62,000 bases of DNA from Glandiceps talaboti (Eukaryota > Hemichordata > Enteropneusta > Spengelidae), in NCBI RefSeq assembly GCF_964340395.1, contig NC_135565.1:5294142-5356141 (forward strand), given 5' to 3'. Below are positions 27,290-54,066 of the stretch, piece by piece. Below the pieces are notes generated by a model, which worked only from the letters and a program-made list of their open reading frames with translations, did not search any database and was not told the origin of the DNA. Numbering within the stretch: position 1 is the first letter of the stretch; every line of letters starts with the position of its first letter. The position numbers and the translations under genes are program-made.

Positions 27290-29049
27290 GTAAGAAAATG
27301 AGTAAAAAATTACGGCGTTGTTATGCTCATTAAATGTCATCGCCGAGTCGAAGTGAACGGGGTAGGTAATGTATAGATAGTTAGTGTCTCTGCTTATGTT
27401 CAAAATTACGAACAGGAGAGATCCCAGCTCGAAGTTTTCGTCGCTTCAATGAGAGCTCCCAGAATGCTTGTTAATTTCCACGGCCCTGTACTCTGAATAT
27501 GTATACAATGTTGTGCTGCCTTATCCATTGTGTGTTACGCTATTCATGTTGCCGACTACGAGGCATGTTCGTGTCCCGTTGCATGGCGGTCCAGGTTGGT
27601 TTCCCAGCGTTCCATAACCCATCTTCCTCTCTTGAAATGTTTAGTTTGGATCAGACAGTGTATATTTGCTTGATTTCGATGATAGTTTACACCCATACAC
27701 CCAACATTTGGGGGAAAAGTATCGAGCAGGGGGTTACGAGTGACCGAAGAAGCGGCTGTCCAATTCAGGCCATTATTGGGTGTTTGCGTCGGTAGAAAAT
27801 CGAGGGAAATTTACTCTTTCTCTGTCCGGTCCTAAATCATGTATCTTGACGTTGCCATTTATTCTTTTCGTGAAATATGGATGGAGTATCGTCCCATATT
27901 TGAATTGGTGTATCGTCTGTTACTGAAAATCTACACCGTGACTGTCCGTAATTTGCATTTTCTGATGCCAAACGCCATCTTGTTTCGATGTCAGCTTTCT
28001 GTCATTTGTACGTAACCCAGTTCTGACCGACTGGAACTACGACATGATATAGTAGACAGAGTAATTAAATTTTGGTAAATAATTGTCCAGTATAGTTGTT
28101 TATATAAGTGTAATTGCATATTCGGTATACGGGTAGCGGTTTAGATTTTTTTCCCTTCTAAATATATGCCATATTATTGTTTTGACCCCCCCCCCCCATA
28201 ACTATTACAGTTGACTGTCCAAAATACTCTTTTCTTGAACCCTCCAAAACTGCTCAGATGTACGTGATATAAAACAAACTTTAACTGATTTATCATAGCA
28301 TACAGATTTGATGTCTAATTTTCATAATTTTGTCTCATTCAAAATACACCAAATCTTTTTTCTTTTATTTAAAAAATAATTTACACCGAACCTTTACCAA
28401 CATGTGGCATAAATCTATTCTGGTATTGTAGAGTCAGAGCCTTCCAAGATTGTATTTTAACACCAACTGGCAACACCAGTCTCTAGGCTATGTTGTTGTG
28501 GTTAGCCAACCATACAAACTCAAAGATTTGCTCTTTCAGCGTAAATTGTACTGCATTTTTCTAATTTGAAAAAAAAAATCAAATTTGTTGGCAACATTGA
28601 GAAAAAGTAATGTCATAATATATTCCTTTGAAAGAATGTAGAGACTATGTTTAATTTTGTTCTTGAAAAATTTCATAAAAGGTACCATTCCAGTATGAGA
28701 TAATTCAATATTCCCCCCCCCCCAAAAAAAAAGGAAAAAAAAAGTGGGTGACAAAGGAAAGTTCAATGCTATTCATGGCCTAGTAAAGCAAGCAGAATTA
28801 ATAGTGTAGGTCATTGTTCAATTCTGTGTACTGTTACTAAAAGCCTAATACACCATGCATTGTATACTTGTTGGAATTTTATCAAATACAAGATAGAATT
28901 AATTACATTATTTATCACAGCAATCCAAGATTTCATAGCTTAGCAGCGTTACTCACAGCTAGCAGTTTTGAGACTAAAAGTGAAAGCTAGAAGAGTGGAA
29001 TTTGTAACAAAGACAGACTTTACCTGTGACATGAAGAATACAAATGTAG

Positions 29050-29385
29050 ACCCTTTTGTGTTCTTTACCAGTGACATGACTGGAGTGCCCCCCACCCCCC
29101 TGTGTTCTTTACCAGTGACATGACTGGAGTGCCCCCCACCCCCGTGTTCTTAACCTGTGACATGACTGGAGTGCCCCCCACCCCCCTGTGTTCTTTACCT
29201 GTGACATGACTGGACCACCCCCTGTGTTCTTTACCTGTGACATGACTGGAGTGCCCCCCACCCCCCTTGTGTTCTTTACCTGTGTCATGAAGAATACAAA
29301 TGTAGACCCTTTTGTGTTCTTTACCTGTGACATGACTGGAGTGCCCCCCACCCCCCTGTGTTCTTTACCTGTGACATGACTGAAT
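29050..29385. repeat. Minisatellite of 42-45 bp units
   Basis: About eight units, each starting GTGTTCTTTACC and containing GTGACATGACTGG followed by a C-rich CCCCCCACCCCC tail. A longer sub-unit (GAAGAATACAAATGTAGACC) occurs twice. Located in the large 5' intron of ZNF143. Confidence 0.85.
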
Positions 29386-30887
29386 ATGGTATATTGGCAG
29401 TAATTAGGGACAGATTAACGATCAGAATTTATTTGGGTTTCTGTTCTTTCTGCTTATAAAGGAATTTTGTAACTGTTAATGGTGTAAGCTTTGTAAATAC
29501 AATATACATTTTTTGTGTGTGTATTAACGATTTCCCAGAACAAGTTTTACATTTTTGTATAATAGTTTTTCGTTTTATATGTTTTATAATTAAATTTAGT
29601 ATATACATGTACCCAAACAGCCAGACAGAACTAAAACCCACCCCTCTGTCTCTTCTCAATGCAATTACACAGAATATATTTGGACAAAGTCTTCTATCTG
29701 TTTGATAATTAACCTGAACAACCAGGCAGAACAACAAATTTGGGCCACATTTTCTGTCTGTTTGATAATCAACCCCAATATAACAACCGGAAAGAACAAA
29801 CCAAATTCTGACTGTTATTTGGTTCCAGCTAGCCAGATTAATATTTGTCAAACAAACTTATATAATGTAAGCTGTTAGTTCCTCAACTCCCTATGTACAG
29901 TATATGTGTACACGTACAGACAGTGTACAATTCAAGCTTCCACTGATCACATAGGGTTTTCACAAAGTTTTGGAGCATACATCCACATCATAAATGTAAG
30001 GTGAGTGGGTGGGTGGGTGGGGGTATTTTAAAATCAAAATACAGGGATAGTCTACATGTGTATTGAAAGAGTTGTACTACATGTAGTAAAGGTTATATGC
30101 ATACACTGAACAGTGAAAGCCATAGCTCTCTTTCAAAAAAGACATCTTTAAATAAGTTAAATATATCATAGACTGAGTAAAACTGTAAATATTTAAAAAG
30201 TAGCTGTCCATGGGTAGGACAGTAGCTGACACTATGGCCATCGGCAGGTGTTATGTAAAAACACTGCATAGGTTGAAAGATCCATGATTCCATGATTCAA
30301 TCTCGGGCTCCTCCATTAGTGTCATCTCATCAGTAAAACTGTAAGGAAAGGATAGGATCACACAAGTGCTGGGCCAACTCACTAAGAAAGTTCTCTTTTC
30401 ACCCAAATGTTGACCCTTATATCTGTCACAGGTCTTTACCTGAAACCTTTCTTATATAAACAATCTCTCTCATTTCCATGTTTTAACACATGTATATACA
30501 TTATCATTCTGTGGCTATATGACTTTCACTATCAACAATGACAAGATTTAGCAGGCTACAAAAGTTACGCATTGTTGACTTGTGTTTTGACTAACACATT
30601 GACTTGTGGGTATGATGTAGATCAGTACTATATCATGTGTTTCCATAGTAACCACAGAAAAGCGAGGGAGAATCTGTTGGGTTCTCCACGAAGCTAAAAT
30701 AATGTGGGCTGGAATCTCCGTTGATTGAAGTGATGCTATCAGTCATCTCACGATCCACAAATCACTAAGTTTTATCCATACATACAAATTTCACCTTTCT
30801 CTTAAATGATGTAATAATCCTATGATTGGTTTGTGTTCCCTAGAATTCAAGAGTTTGTGATTGTTATCCCATAATACCTTTATCACC

Positions 30888-44309
<13,422 letters not shown>

Positions 44310-44895
44310 AGACATATGGATCATACTGTCAACACAAATACATTTTCACTTGTTTCATAGAAAAAAAAGAAAAAACACAAAAACATATAGTTATTAATGT
44401 GTCTTTTGAAACCATTCTGTTTATGAATATGAAACTCTAGTCACTAACTTAACAAAATTTAGTCTAGTTGTAGAGTCTTTGACCAAAATTTGCAGAAATT
44501 CTGAAAAGGGATAAAGAGTTGACAACATTTTGTTAAAAGATGCGGTGAATTTCACTCTTATTTTCCTGTTTTCGAGAGTCGTAGGCATAAGATAATCAAC
44601 AAATTGAAGTATTTCAACTGCCAAGTAAATATTTTTAACCTCTGTGTGAATTCTTTGTGAGAGTTTGAATGAAATGTAATATTTTCTATGCTGTTTCTTG
44701 CATTCAAGTGGCGCAAACTGAGTTTGTTAGTTTTTAACTTAAGAGAAAATACTTTGATTTAAATGAATTATTCTGGTGTAATGGTAATTAGTATGTTCTT
44801 GTATGACAGTACAATAATGTACATGTACTCTGGCATTGTTAGAACATTGATTGCATTGTAGCGATTTCCTTACCATTTTGAGTGCATATAATTAG

Positions 44896-44901
44896 AATAA
44901 A
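44896..44901 (+). terminator. Candidate ZNF143 polyadenylation signal
   Basis: AATAAA about 590 bases after the stop codon, in an AT-rich 3' region. Confidence 0.4.
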
Positions 44902-44975
44902 TTACGTCATCTTATCATTTATAAGTTATATACTAATACCAGGTTTGAGTTCAGTCAATTGTTACAGTAAGTAAT

Positions 44976-45350
44976 AGTTACAACTGCCGACATCAGACCA
45001 TGGATGGAGAGAACCTGTTACAGAGAAAGTAAACAACTGAATTGGATTATTAACACTTGGCACAGCATTTTAGAAGTACAGAGACTTATATTACATTTCA
45101 TGGTTTGATAAGAACAGTTTTATGGCCACTTTACATAATAGTTAACATTCACAAACAAATTTGAAGTTCCCCTGGTATTGCATGTACACATAAAGAGGCC
45201 ATAAAACTGTTCTTTATCAAACCATAAAAATGTATTGGAGGTCTCTGCTGTTCCACCGTACTGTGCCAAGTGTTATTAATCCCATTCATTTGTTTACTTT
45301 CCCTGTTTGTAATAGGTTTCGTTTGTCCACGGTATGATGTTGACAGTTGT
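44976..45350. mobile_element. Fold-back element with arms of about 160 bp
   Basis: The arms (about 44976-45135 and 45190-45350) are imperfect reverse complements, joined by a short loop. Landmarks: ACATCAGACCATGG / CCACGGTATGATGT, AACACTTGGCACAG / CTGTGCCAAGTGTT and AACAGTTTTATGGCC / GGCCATAAAACTGTT. A single-arm copy is at 31074-31240. Confidence 0.75.
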
Positions 45351-45764
45351 ACGTATGTTTCAGTAAGCAGCAAATGTTACGCCAAAAACCATATAAACTC
45401 AGTTTGTGCCCCTTTTAATAAACCATCCTGTTTTCATGAAATTTATAATGTCTTCATTTCGGCATTTTAGAGTTATATACATAGTAATAAGAATATGCCT
45501 TAGAATACCAAATACAGGAGATACATCACTGCGTAGCATGTGAAAGCTCTAAATCAGCTAGTACTCAATTGACTGTTTATTGACCAAATTCAAGCGTTTA
45601 ATGACTTCCAAAGTTTTCAGTCCTCTATTGGGTAATAAAACATTGTCGATTTCCTTTAAAACAAGTCGGTGAACCTCAAATTTCTATTATTCAAAGGACA
45701 AGCTTTCATATGGCCAAGTTTGAGAGATTTGAAGAACTTTGATATTCAGGGAAAATGATCTCTG

Positions 45765-45956
45765 ATTTGCATATTTTACAATTTGCATATTGTATCATTT
45801 GCATATCGTACTATTTGCATATTATACTATTTGCATATCATACCATTTGCATATTGTACTATTTGCATATCGTACCATTTGCATATTCTACTATTTGCAT
45901 ATCGTACCATTTGCATATTCTACTATGTGCATATTGTACTATTTGCATATTCTACC
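45765..45956. repeat. 16-bp tandem array of octamer motifs
   Basis: Twelve units at an exact 16-bp period. Eleven contain ATTTGCAT, the reverse complement of the POU octamer ATGCAAAT; one has ATGTGCAT. The other half of the unit varies (ATCGTACC, ATTCTACT and similar). Confidence 0.9.
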
Positions 45957-46039
45957 AAGGTCAGAAGTACTATTTATGTGTAACTTGGTTTTTATAACCA
46001 CCAATGATATCAACCATTCTTAAGTCAAAGTATTACTGA

Positions 46040-46320
46040 AAGGGGAACACCACTCCAGGAAATAAAGGTATTTTCATAAATTTTGGGTTCTGGAGAGTTA
46101 TTTCACATCATATACTTATTGCTTGGTTGCCAAGAATCACTAAATTGTGCATCTTTTTCACCACTGTTGTTCTTTCAGTGGTCCACCATTGCATCATGGG
46201 TACTTAGCATACATGAATATTTATTAGATGCACACTGAATATTCATGACTCCTAAGAGCTTATTTCCTTCAGATAAATAGTCACTGAATGTTCATTTATT
46301 TCCTGAAGAGGTAGTCTAGT
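46040..46320. mobile_element. MITE family C, copy 2 (partial)
   Basis: ACTCCAGGAAATAAAGG, TTTTGGGTTCTGGAGAGT, CCACCATTGCATCATGGG and ATGCACACTGAATATTCATG occur in the family order. The right part is short. Confidence 0.65.
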
Positions 46321-46639
46321 AACTGTATATGGGGTTGCTCTCTACAATATATCTCTCCACGTATAGTCAAATGGACAAATTGTACTGAAAATTTAGAATC
46401 GCCTGCTGGGGAAAGGATCAATGTTGTATGTCAGTAGTATTTCATTGCACACTGACAGGCTGACATAATTGGTTACTTTGTTCAGTTTACTACAAACTGT
46501 GAACCTCTAGTCTTAAAGTTACATTAGAACATGATGACATCGTCACATTTATATCAGTGCTCCAATAGTATTTAACTACCACTGTTGGTGGTAAGAATGA
46601 AATGCTGTCTAAAGAAAACCATTTGACTACATGTACTGT

Positions 46640-46950
46640 GGAGAGCGATACAGAAATGAGACCACTTGTATAGTTACTAGCGACCCCATCAAAGAAAGTG
46701 GTAGCCCTCTTAAATATGCCTGTAGATGAGTTGTATATCCTCAGAGATACAGAACATTCAAACAAGACCACATATATATTTACTAGTGGCCCCTTCAAAG
46801 AAAGTATAGCTGCCTTGAATGTCCTGTAGGTGTGCCTATCCTCTGAGAGATACAAAAACGAGACTACAAATATAGTTGCGAGCTACACCTTCAAAGAAAG
46901 TGGTGGCCCTCTTCAATATAGCTGTAGAAGAGTTGCATGTCCTCTGTGAA
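46640..46950. repeat. Degenerate tandem repeat of about 113 bp, three units
   Basis: Each unit contains GAGATACA-like sequence, ACTAC/ACCAC, TTCAAAGAAAGT, GCCCTCTT or equivalent and CTGTAG...TATCCTC. Similarity falls between units. Confidence 0.7.
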
Positions 46951-47999
46951 AACTTTCCATGTTTTAATTTTATCCTGACAGTAAAGGAAAGGAAATTAGA
47001 AAATTTTCTGTCAAACACATTGAAATTGAAAACTCATATTGAAGGGTATATATATATATATTTTTTTTTTTATTTTTTTTTTTGGGGGGGGGGCATATCA
47101 TTTCAAGAGTTCTTAAAGTCTTCTTTTTAAACAAAATCCTCATGTGGAAGGGAATATTGAACATTATGAAGTTACGCTTGAAAATGCTACATTGTATCAA
47201 TTTGCATCCTACATATTTGAATATCTTGAGGTGTAACATTATAAGTCTGTTTTCAGCCTTTATGCCTTCTAAATCAAATCCTTGCCAAGTAACTATAGCA
47301 ACACGATTCATAGATCCATGACCCTAGATTTATTTAGAATAGCTACCATTGAGAATGTTTTTAAAAGCAAGTTTAAGCATCAATTTAATATTTCATGAGA
47401 TGTACAGAAATTATTTTCATTTCCATTTCAATCGACTCTGTTTACACATGTTCATTTGGTGTTCATAGTTGGTGCTGAATGAGTTTTTCTTGCCATAGAA
47501 GGCACTATATATGCCAAATTTGATAAGGGTAAATAAATTATTTTCATGCCGTAGAGGGCGCTATACAGGATTGTCATGTGGGGGAAATGGCTTTGTTTAC
47601 CATTATGGTTGAAAAAAAATGCTGATTACAAGTATCAGATTTGCCACAGTTGACGTATTCAGTCAGGATGGACCCTTGAATGAAAATTTTAACTCTTATG
47701 GAAACTTACACTAAGGTTTGTCTAAAACTATCAAGAAAATGCGATGTGTACCATTGTTTATTGAATAAATAAAAAGATTGAGTGAACTTGAAACCCTTGG
47801 TCTTTTTTTTTTTACAAATTCAATATTGAATTCTGGGGTTGATGTACTATCTGAGGGTACAAGTATCAAATAGGATCATTGTTGTGCAGGACCAAATTTT
47901 TTCTACAGCTTTTGCCAGACAACCGTTTTTCACACCTCGATTTTAATCCTAATCTAACACTGGTTTGTAAGAATTACAGTATTTGGCATAGTAGACTTG

Positions 48000-48185
48000 T
48001 CTGTCTCATGTATCGTTACTGACCCCCTAACTTAGTACTGTTTCAGTATCGTTATTGACCCCCTAACTTAGTATTATCATAGTATAGACTTGTCTATCTC
48101 ATGTATTGTTACTGACCCCCTAACTTAGTACTGTTTCAGTATCATTACTGACCCCCTAACTTAGTACCATCATAGTATACACTTG
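48000..48185. repeat. Tandem repeat with TTACTGACCCCCTAACTTAGTA
   Basis: Four copies of GACCCCCTAACTTAGTA at alternating spacing, making two higher-order units of roughly 98 bp. Confidence 0.8.
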
Positions 48186-48774
48186 TGTATCACTTAAATC
48201 ATGTATGGTTGCAGTTAAAATACAAAGTGAACTTGTGTATCATTCATTGTTCAGGTTAGCTCTATGCTATGGAAATGACTTATCTCATGTCAGTCAGCAA
48301 ACATACAGTAGTTGAACATAGAAGGGGGTGGGGGTGGGGGTAGACTGACAGATCAGTCTTTGTGGGTGTGGTCTAACCTCCCTTTAGGGGTAGCTGATAA
48401 GCCTGGACCAATTACAGTCTGGGGGGGGGGGGGGGGGGGTTAAAAAATATCACACAGTACAGAGAGAGGTGGATTTCACTTTTTACTAATAAAATACCAG
48501 TACCATTACAAAAAAAGAAGTCAATTTGTACAAATCTTGATTAAACTGAAGGAATCTAAATGGCACCAAATAATTGGATTGAGGACTAGCAGTACTGGGA
48601 GGAAACTTAGTAAGAATATTTACACCCTGGAAAGATGCTGCGTTTTATCAAAACATACCAGTACCTACCATTTGAAAATATTGAAAGTTGGAAAGAAAAC
48701 TCATATCAACTCTAACAAAATAATCTAAGATTTAGCAAGGTGTTTTTTAACTGCAGGTGTGGTTAATGAATAGG

Positions 48775-49128
48775 AAATGCCAGTCCAGGAAATGGACGCG
48801 TTTTCATAAACTTTGGGTTCTCGGGAGTTATTTCATGATTTCACATCACATGATTTCTACGACCAAACTGAAACTCAATATCGCCTATATTGTTTCACGC
48901 TAGTTCACCATTGCATCATGGGACTTAGCAGACATACATATTTATTAGAAGCACACTGAATATTCATGACTATTACCTAAAAGTAATAAGCACTTAGGAG
49001 TCATGAATATTCAGTGTTTTTTTTCAATTTGGCAACGGTGCACAATTTATGTGATGTGAAATCATGAAATGACTCTCCAGAACCCAAAGTTTATAAAAAT
49101 TACATTTATTTCCTGGATTGGCATTGCC
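48775..49128. mobile_element. MITE family C, full-length copy
   Basis: About 355 bp with inverted arms of about 100 bp: AATGCCAGTCCAGGAAAT at the left and ATTTCCTGGATTGGCATT at the right, both running into ACTTTGGGTTCT. The centre has a second hairpin (ACTGAATATTCATGACT ... AGTCATGAATATTCAGT). Confidence 0.8.
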
Positions 49129-49189
49129 TTATAACAAGTAATGGACTTGAATGTGTGAAGTCAGACATTATGGAGTCTGACAGTGAAAT

Positions 49190-49575
49190 ATGAAGTTATC
49201 CTGTAGTTAAACTCTAACCTGTAAACTTTGAACTATGACCTATACCACATGAACTTGGCCAATGCCAGATATCACCAACTTGTATGAATGTGAACTATGA
49301 CCTACAATATTATTATCTTTGACCTGCAGCATGTGAACTTTGACCTGTACCATATGAACTATGACCTACAATATTATTATCTTTGACCTGCAGCATGTGA
49401 CTTGTGCTTGCAATTGAACTCTAAATACACTGTACTTGAAAATAACTTGAATGTTTTGTAATAAAAACAACAAAATGTAATACCCTGAAACTGTGAATCT
49501 ATGAACTCTGACCTTATATAATTATTATGACACTTGAACTGTATTGAAAATAGCCTTTGACCCCATAAACCCACA
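49190..49575 (+). repeat. Local repeat rich in TGACCT
   Basis: At least seven TGACCT hexamers in about 390 bp, partly from a duplicated block (GACCTACAATATTATTATC and TTTGACCTGCAGCATGTGA, each twice). The hexamer equals the nuclear-receptor half-site, but repetition alone could explain it. Confidence 0.6.
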
Positions 49576-49991
49576 ATGCACTAATTCATGTGAAAATTGG
49601 CATGGATATGACAATATATCAACAATTCTATTTTACGACCAATGTTCATGTACATTACAGTTGTTGTTGCACATTAATTACAAGCATTGCCATGGAAACA
49701 GATGATTTACAGTTTGGTGATAATATCGACTTGACTATAATCAATACACAGAACAATAAATCACAGTTTATTTATTTGTAGGTTGTCTAATTTTTTCACA
49801 TAATTTTATCCAGTTTATGTGTGGAAATGAAGGAAAATTTTGTGAAAACGATCAAGAAAGTTTTTGAAAGAAGAGAAAAGAGAAAGTGAATTGTATTTCA
49901 ATATTTCGATATCAAAAGTAACAAAAAATACTTGAGGACTTAATTGTGCTGAGAAGTGATCGACACTGATCATTACAGCTAGAACGATGTA

Positions 49992-50337
49992 GGCTTGGTG
50001 TTTCACTCATTTAATACACACCCTCAGACAACTTCTAATGCAAAATAAACAATTACATTGGTGCCGTGCATAGTGGGGATGTAGAAGTAGTCAAGTTGAA
50101 ATGTTGATTATCAGTTAGAAAATAAACAATTGCAGCTATTAAAATGTGTAATGTTTTCATGAGAAGCCTGTTTTTACTGCACTGTTATGGAATAGCAATG
50201 CTTATCAGTGTTCAATGTGATTGGGGAAAGGATCCTACAATGTTTATTGTGTCTCTGTTATTGTTAGTCTAGAGTTGAAATATGTCTATTTATGAGTCAA
50301 AAACATAATGTCCCATGAATGAAACACCAAGCCTATA
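49992..50337. mobile_element. MITE family B, copy 2
   Basis: Ends TAGGCTTGGTGTTTCACTCA and TGAATGAAACACCAAGCCTA are inverted. The interior matches 34056-34430 on the opposite strand. Confidence 0.8.
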
Positions 50338-53300
50338 TCATTTTGGCTAGAGGTTGCTGAAAGAGTGGTCTCCATACAGTACAATACAAGTATGGATAAC
50401 ACAATAATTTAATGTTTACTGTATGTATGTATATGTGAGAGATTTACAGATCGCCATACATACTGCAAAGAAACGTTTATATATTATTTGCACATTTGAA
50501 TTAAAACATACCTATCAGAAAGTATGCATGATAAAATGAAGTCTGAAACATGCTTCTCACCCCTCTAATCTTGGTTTATTGGTATTACCTTACAGTTTTC
50601 TACTGTGTGAATGTTCTATTTTGTAGTGATAGGGGGTGCAAACAATGTAGGACTAGTAAAAATTGTACAAATTGATGATTTAGTATAAAGTGTATTTACA
50701 TAGTGTGCTCTTATAATTATAAAACTTCCAATGTCTTTCTGTTGACAACCAGAGTAGGGATAACCCATGTCTGTCAGTGCATCTGTCCTTCTACCTGCCT
50801 GGCTGTCTGTCTGTCTGTCTGTCTTTTGACAGCCAAGCTGGTTAATTCTGACAGGGGATTGCAATGACATTGCTTTCCACTCCGACATACAATAATTTAT
50901 GACAAAGGAATAATATTCTCTTTTTTTTCCACTGAAGGTTACCTTTAAGTACATCAATGTGTCACCATCCCTCTGTGCCACCCTTTACTTTCCTCTCTCA
51001 GTAAAGTGAATAATAAAAATCCGCCCTAGTAAACCAAAAAGTTAATTGCCAGAGTAGTAGTGGAACAGTCACTGCTCTGCAACGCTTATGCAGAAAACAT
51101 AAAGTCCTGTTTTTTTGTGTGGCGGTCGGATATTATGTTAAGTTATTGGGGTGCAAGACATTAACCTTGCTGCGATCCCTCCATACTTACTGGACAGATA
51201 TTCATAGACTTGGACCCACGGGGCTATTTGCTGGTGGAACAGGGATTCAAATAAGTTCTCTTGGTAAATGCATAGCATGCATGGGGCTCGAGTGTGACAT
51301 TTGGTTATTTCTTTCCTCCACTGTATTCTGTACGTCTTTAAGAGATGATTATAATGTGGCTGTTTCTTGGATTTATGTGGTGAAAATTGAAATGTTTAGG
51401 GAGTTGTAAAGTGAGGGGTATGCTGCATCCAGGAACTGACAAAATTGTACCGAGAGAGTTCATAGTCAAGGTCACAGCTGGAATCAAGTTAAATTCTCAG
51501 TAACACATTTCCATGGAGAGTTTTTCTTTCCTTTCTTCTGATATTACACACCTGCTAATCACTCTACTGGAAAAGAAGACAGATAAAAAAAATATCTCAA
51601 AATCTAGTAACTTATTATTATACAAACCTTGATATTTTTTGATATTTTATTTTTCATATTATAACGTGACAATCTATTGCAGCAGTTACTAATTTCTTGA
51701 ATGTTAAGTTATTCTTGCTTTAAATGTGCATGTTTTTATGTGAAATTGCCTGAACTTTATGACTTTGGCTTGAATTATTTAGAAGTGACAAGCATGCCAT
51801 CATGCAGGAAAGGGAGCGATGTACAAAGACAGAACAAACGTAAACACTTGCAGGAGTATGCTTTTAAATTATTTAAAATTTGCCATTCTATGAAAAACTT
51901 GCTTTTAACATGACAGCGACATCTCATGCATATACCACCTAATGAAAGATGCAAGGCTCATTAGTATTCATATAATAAATTAGGTTGGTGAGGCATGCTC
52001 TTGTTATCAATTCTGCACTAAATGAACACAAATATGGCCAGAATGTTTCACCAGGTTTCAAACCAGGAGTCTGTACATAATGAAAGTAATAACAATCTAT
52101 CCAACTGCACTCTGTTTTTGATTGGCAACAGTTTCATGTCAATATCCTGCAATTTTACTAACCACAGTGTTGTACGTATACGCCTGCCAAGTTATGGAAG
52201 TTCCTTGACAGTTGTCATCATCACATGACAATTCTACTCTGTCGGGTCTCACCAACCACCTGTCATAAAAGCATCAGTCTGCCTGAAGGAGCATCCAGGA
52301 TAGGACGTGAAACTGTTGCCACTTGGAACAACATCAAGTCCAGTAGGATAGATTGTAAATTTATTTCACTATTAACTCCATACTTGGATGATTGACAACA
52401 TTCATAGACATACTGGAGGATGTCTAACTATTGCCTCATACATATTCAATGAATATCAAAAGGCCTCTAATCTTACACTGTATAAATAAACATAAAACAA
52501 CCACTTATCAACTGGCTCTGTGCACTAAACAAACACAGAATTAATATCATGGCTATAGCATTTGACCAGGTTTCAACACTGGAGTATACATAATTATTGT
52601 CCAAGACTCATAAATATTCACTCTCTGTGAATATTAAATGTCATCTTATCTTGTACTGTGTAGATAAGCATAAAAAAACAAGAAAACATGACAAGCTGAA
52701 ACAAAAGACATTCAAGTCTTGAGACTTTGGGTAAATCACGGTCCCTCTATCACAGCAGGCAAACTTGTTTTCTATTTTTTTAGCACTGTTGGCATGACAT
52801 GCATGATATGGAGATGTCCAGTATATAGAAAGACCAAGAACCGAAGGAGATGTTTACAAAGGAATCAACCAACAGACTTGTTTCAACTGTTATTCTTAAT
52901 AATGTCACAGAAATCTGAATATGCTTTGCATAATTTAATATTCATCATCATAAAATATCTTGATAAATGCCTACTCTGTGCAAAAGTAATACGGAACACA
53001 AATTTTGCATTGTATTAATTACAGAGAGTTAATTTTAGTTAATATGAAAGGTCGCTTAATAGTCTTGTAAATTACATTTAATATGTATTATCAATGAACA
53101 ATGTGCTAATTTACTGGCTTTGATAACAATCCTGGGAAGTGATTTTTAACATAGAACGAGCCTCAGAAATGAAACTTTTAAAAAATTTTGTTGTTATGGT
53201 GTTCAAGAAAACTCACACATATTACATGTATCAGTTAAAATGAATTTAAAAAATAGGGTCAATGTAGCAAATTTTTGAAAACGAGATCAAAATGATATCA

Positions 53301-53614
53301 AAATTTCGTCATTTTAGAATTCTATATGACCACTAAACACCATGGGAAAATAAAAGAGTTATAATTTCACAGAAAACAAAAATAGCGAACCAAAGCTTAT
53401 ATTATTTCCAAAGGACCAGAAGCAAGGTTTAGTATGTCAAAGTTTGGAGAGAATTGACGAACTTTGATTTTGAGGGAAATTCATCCCCAGAGCACATTGT
53501 CTACATTGTATGTCACACATCCACAATAGAGTCACACTAGATTAAGTTTGATTTATTATAATTAGTATTTTTCAATTGAATAAAAAAAAGCTTATAATCT
53601 CAGCCTGTGTTCCT

Positions 53615-53918
53615 TTAAAGTGGAACAACCCTACTGTAAAAGAGATGTATTCTAAAACTTTGGGTTCTAGGGAGTCTTTTCATAATTTTGTATCACATGA
53701 TTTTGTGCGATTACCAAGAAACACCAAATTGAAAGTCTACATATCGTATTTCACATCTATTGTTCTAATACTGGTCCACCATTGCATCATGGGACTTATT
53801 AAACATACATATTCATTAGATGCACACTGAATATTCATGACTATTCATCTAAAAGTAATAAGTACTAAGGAGTCATGAATATTCAGTGTGTATCTAATAC
53901 ATATATGTATGGCATTTC
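53615..53918. mobile_element. MITE family C, copy 4 (partial)
   Basis: AACTTTGGGTTCTAGGGAGT, GATTACCAAGAAACACCAAA, CCACCATTGCATCATGGGAC and the inner hairpin ACTGAATATTCATGACTA ... AGTCATGAATATTCAGT occur in family order. The right arm is truncated. Confidence 0.7.
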
Positions 53919-54066
53919 CTCTTTACTTCATTGTTACCAAGTCTGTTGATTAATTCCTTGTCGTTTTAATTACCTTACACCTGATTTACAAGATGTTTAC
54001 TTTGATAGATGGGCACAATGCAGGGCAATGCTAAAATGATGCAAATATAAACAAATTACTTTTTTG

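Larger units (their letters stand above)
44310..54066. other. Convergent region between ZNF143 and GNPTAB
   Basis: No coding exon was recognised on either strand. The stretch holds the ZNF143 3' region, a fold-back element, an octamer-motif array, tandem repeats at 46640 and 48000, three copies of MITE family C, MITE family B and TGACCT-rich sequence. The part from about 50340 to 53600 is AT-rich with no feature I can support beyond short simple repeats. Confidence 0.55.

Noticed and set aside
46490-46855. 121-codon minus-strand frame
   Set aside because: It runs across degenerate 113-bp tandem units. The apparent protein repeats are a by-product of the DNA repeat.
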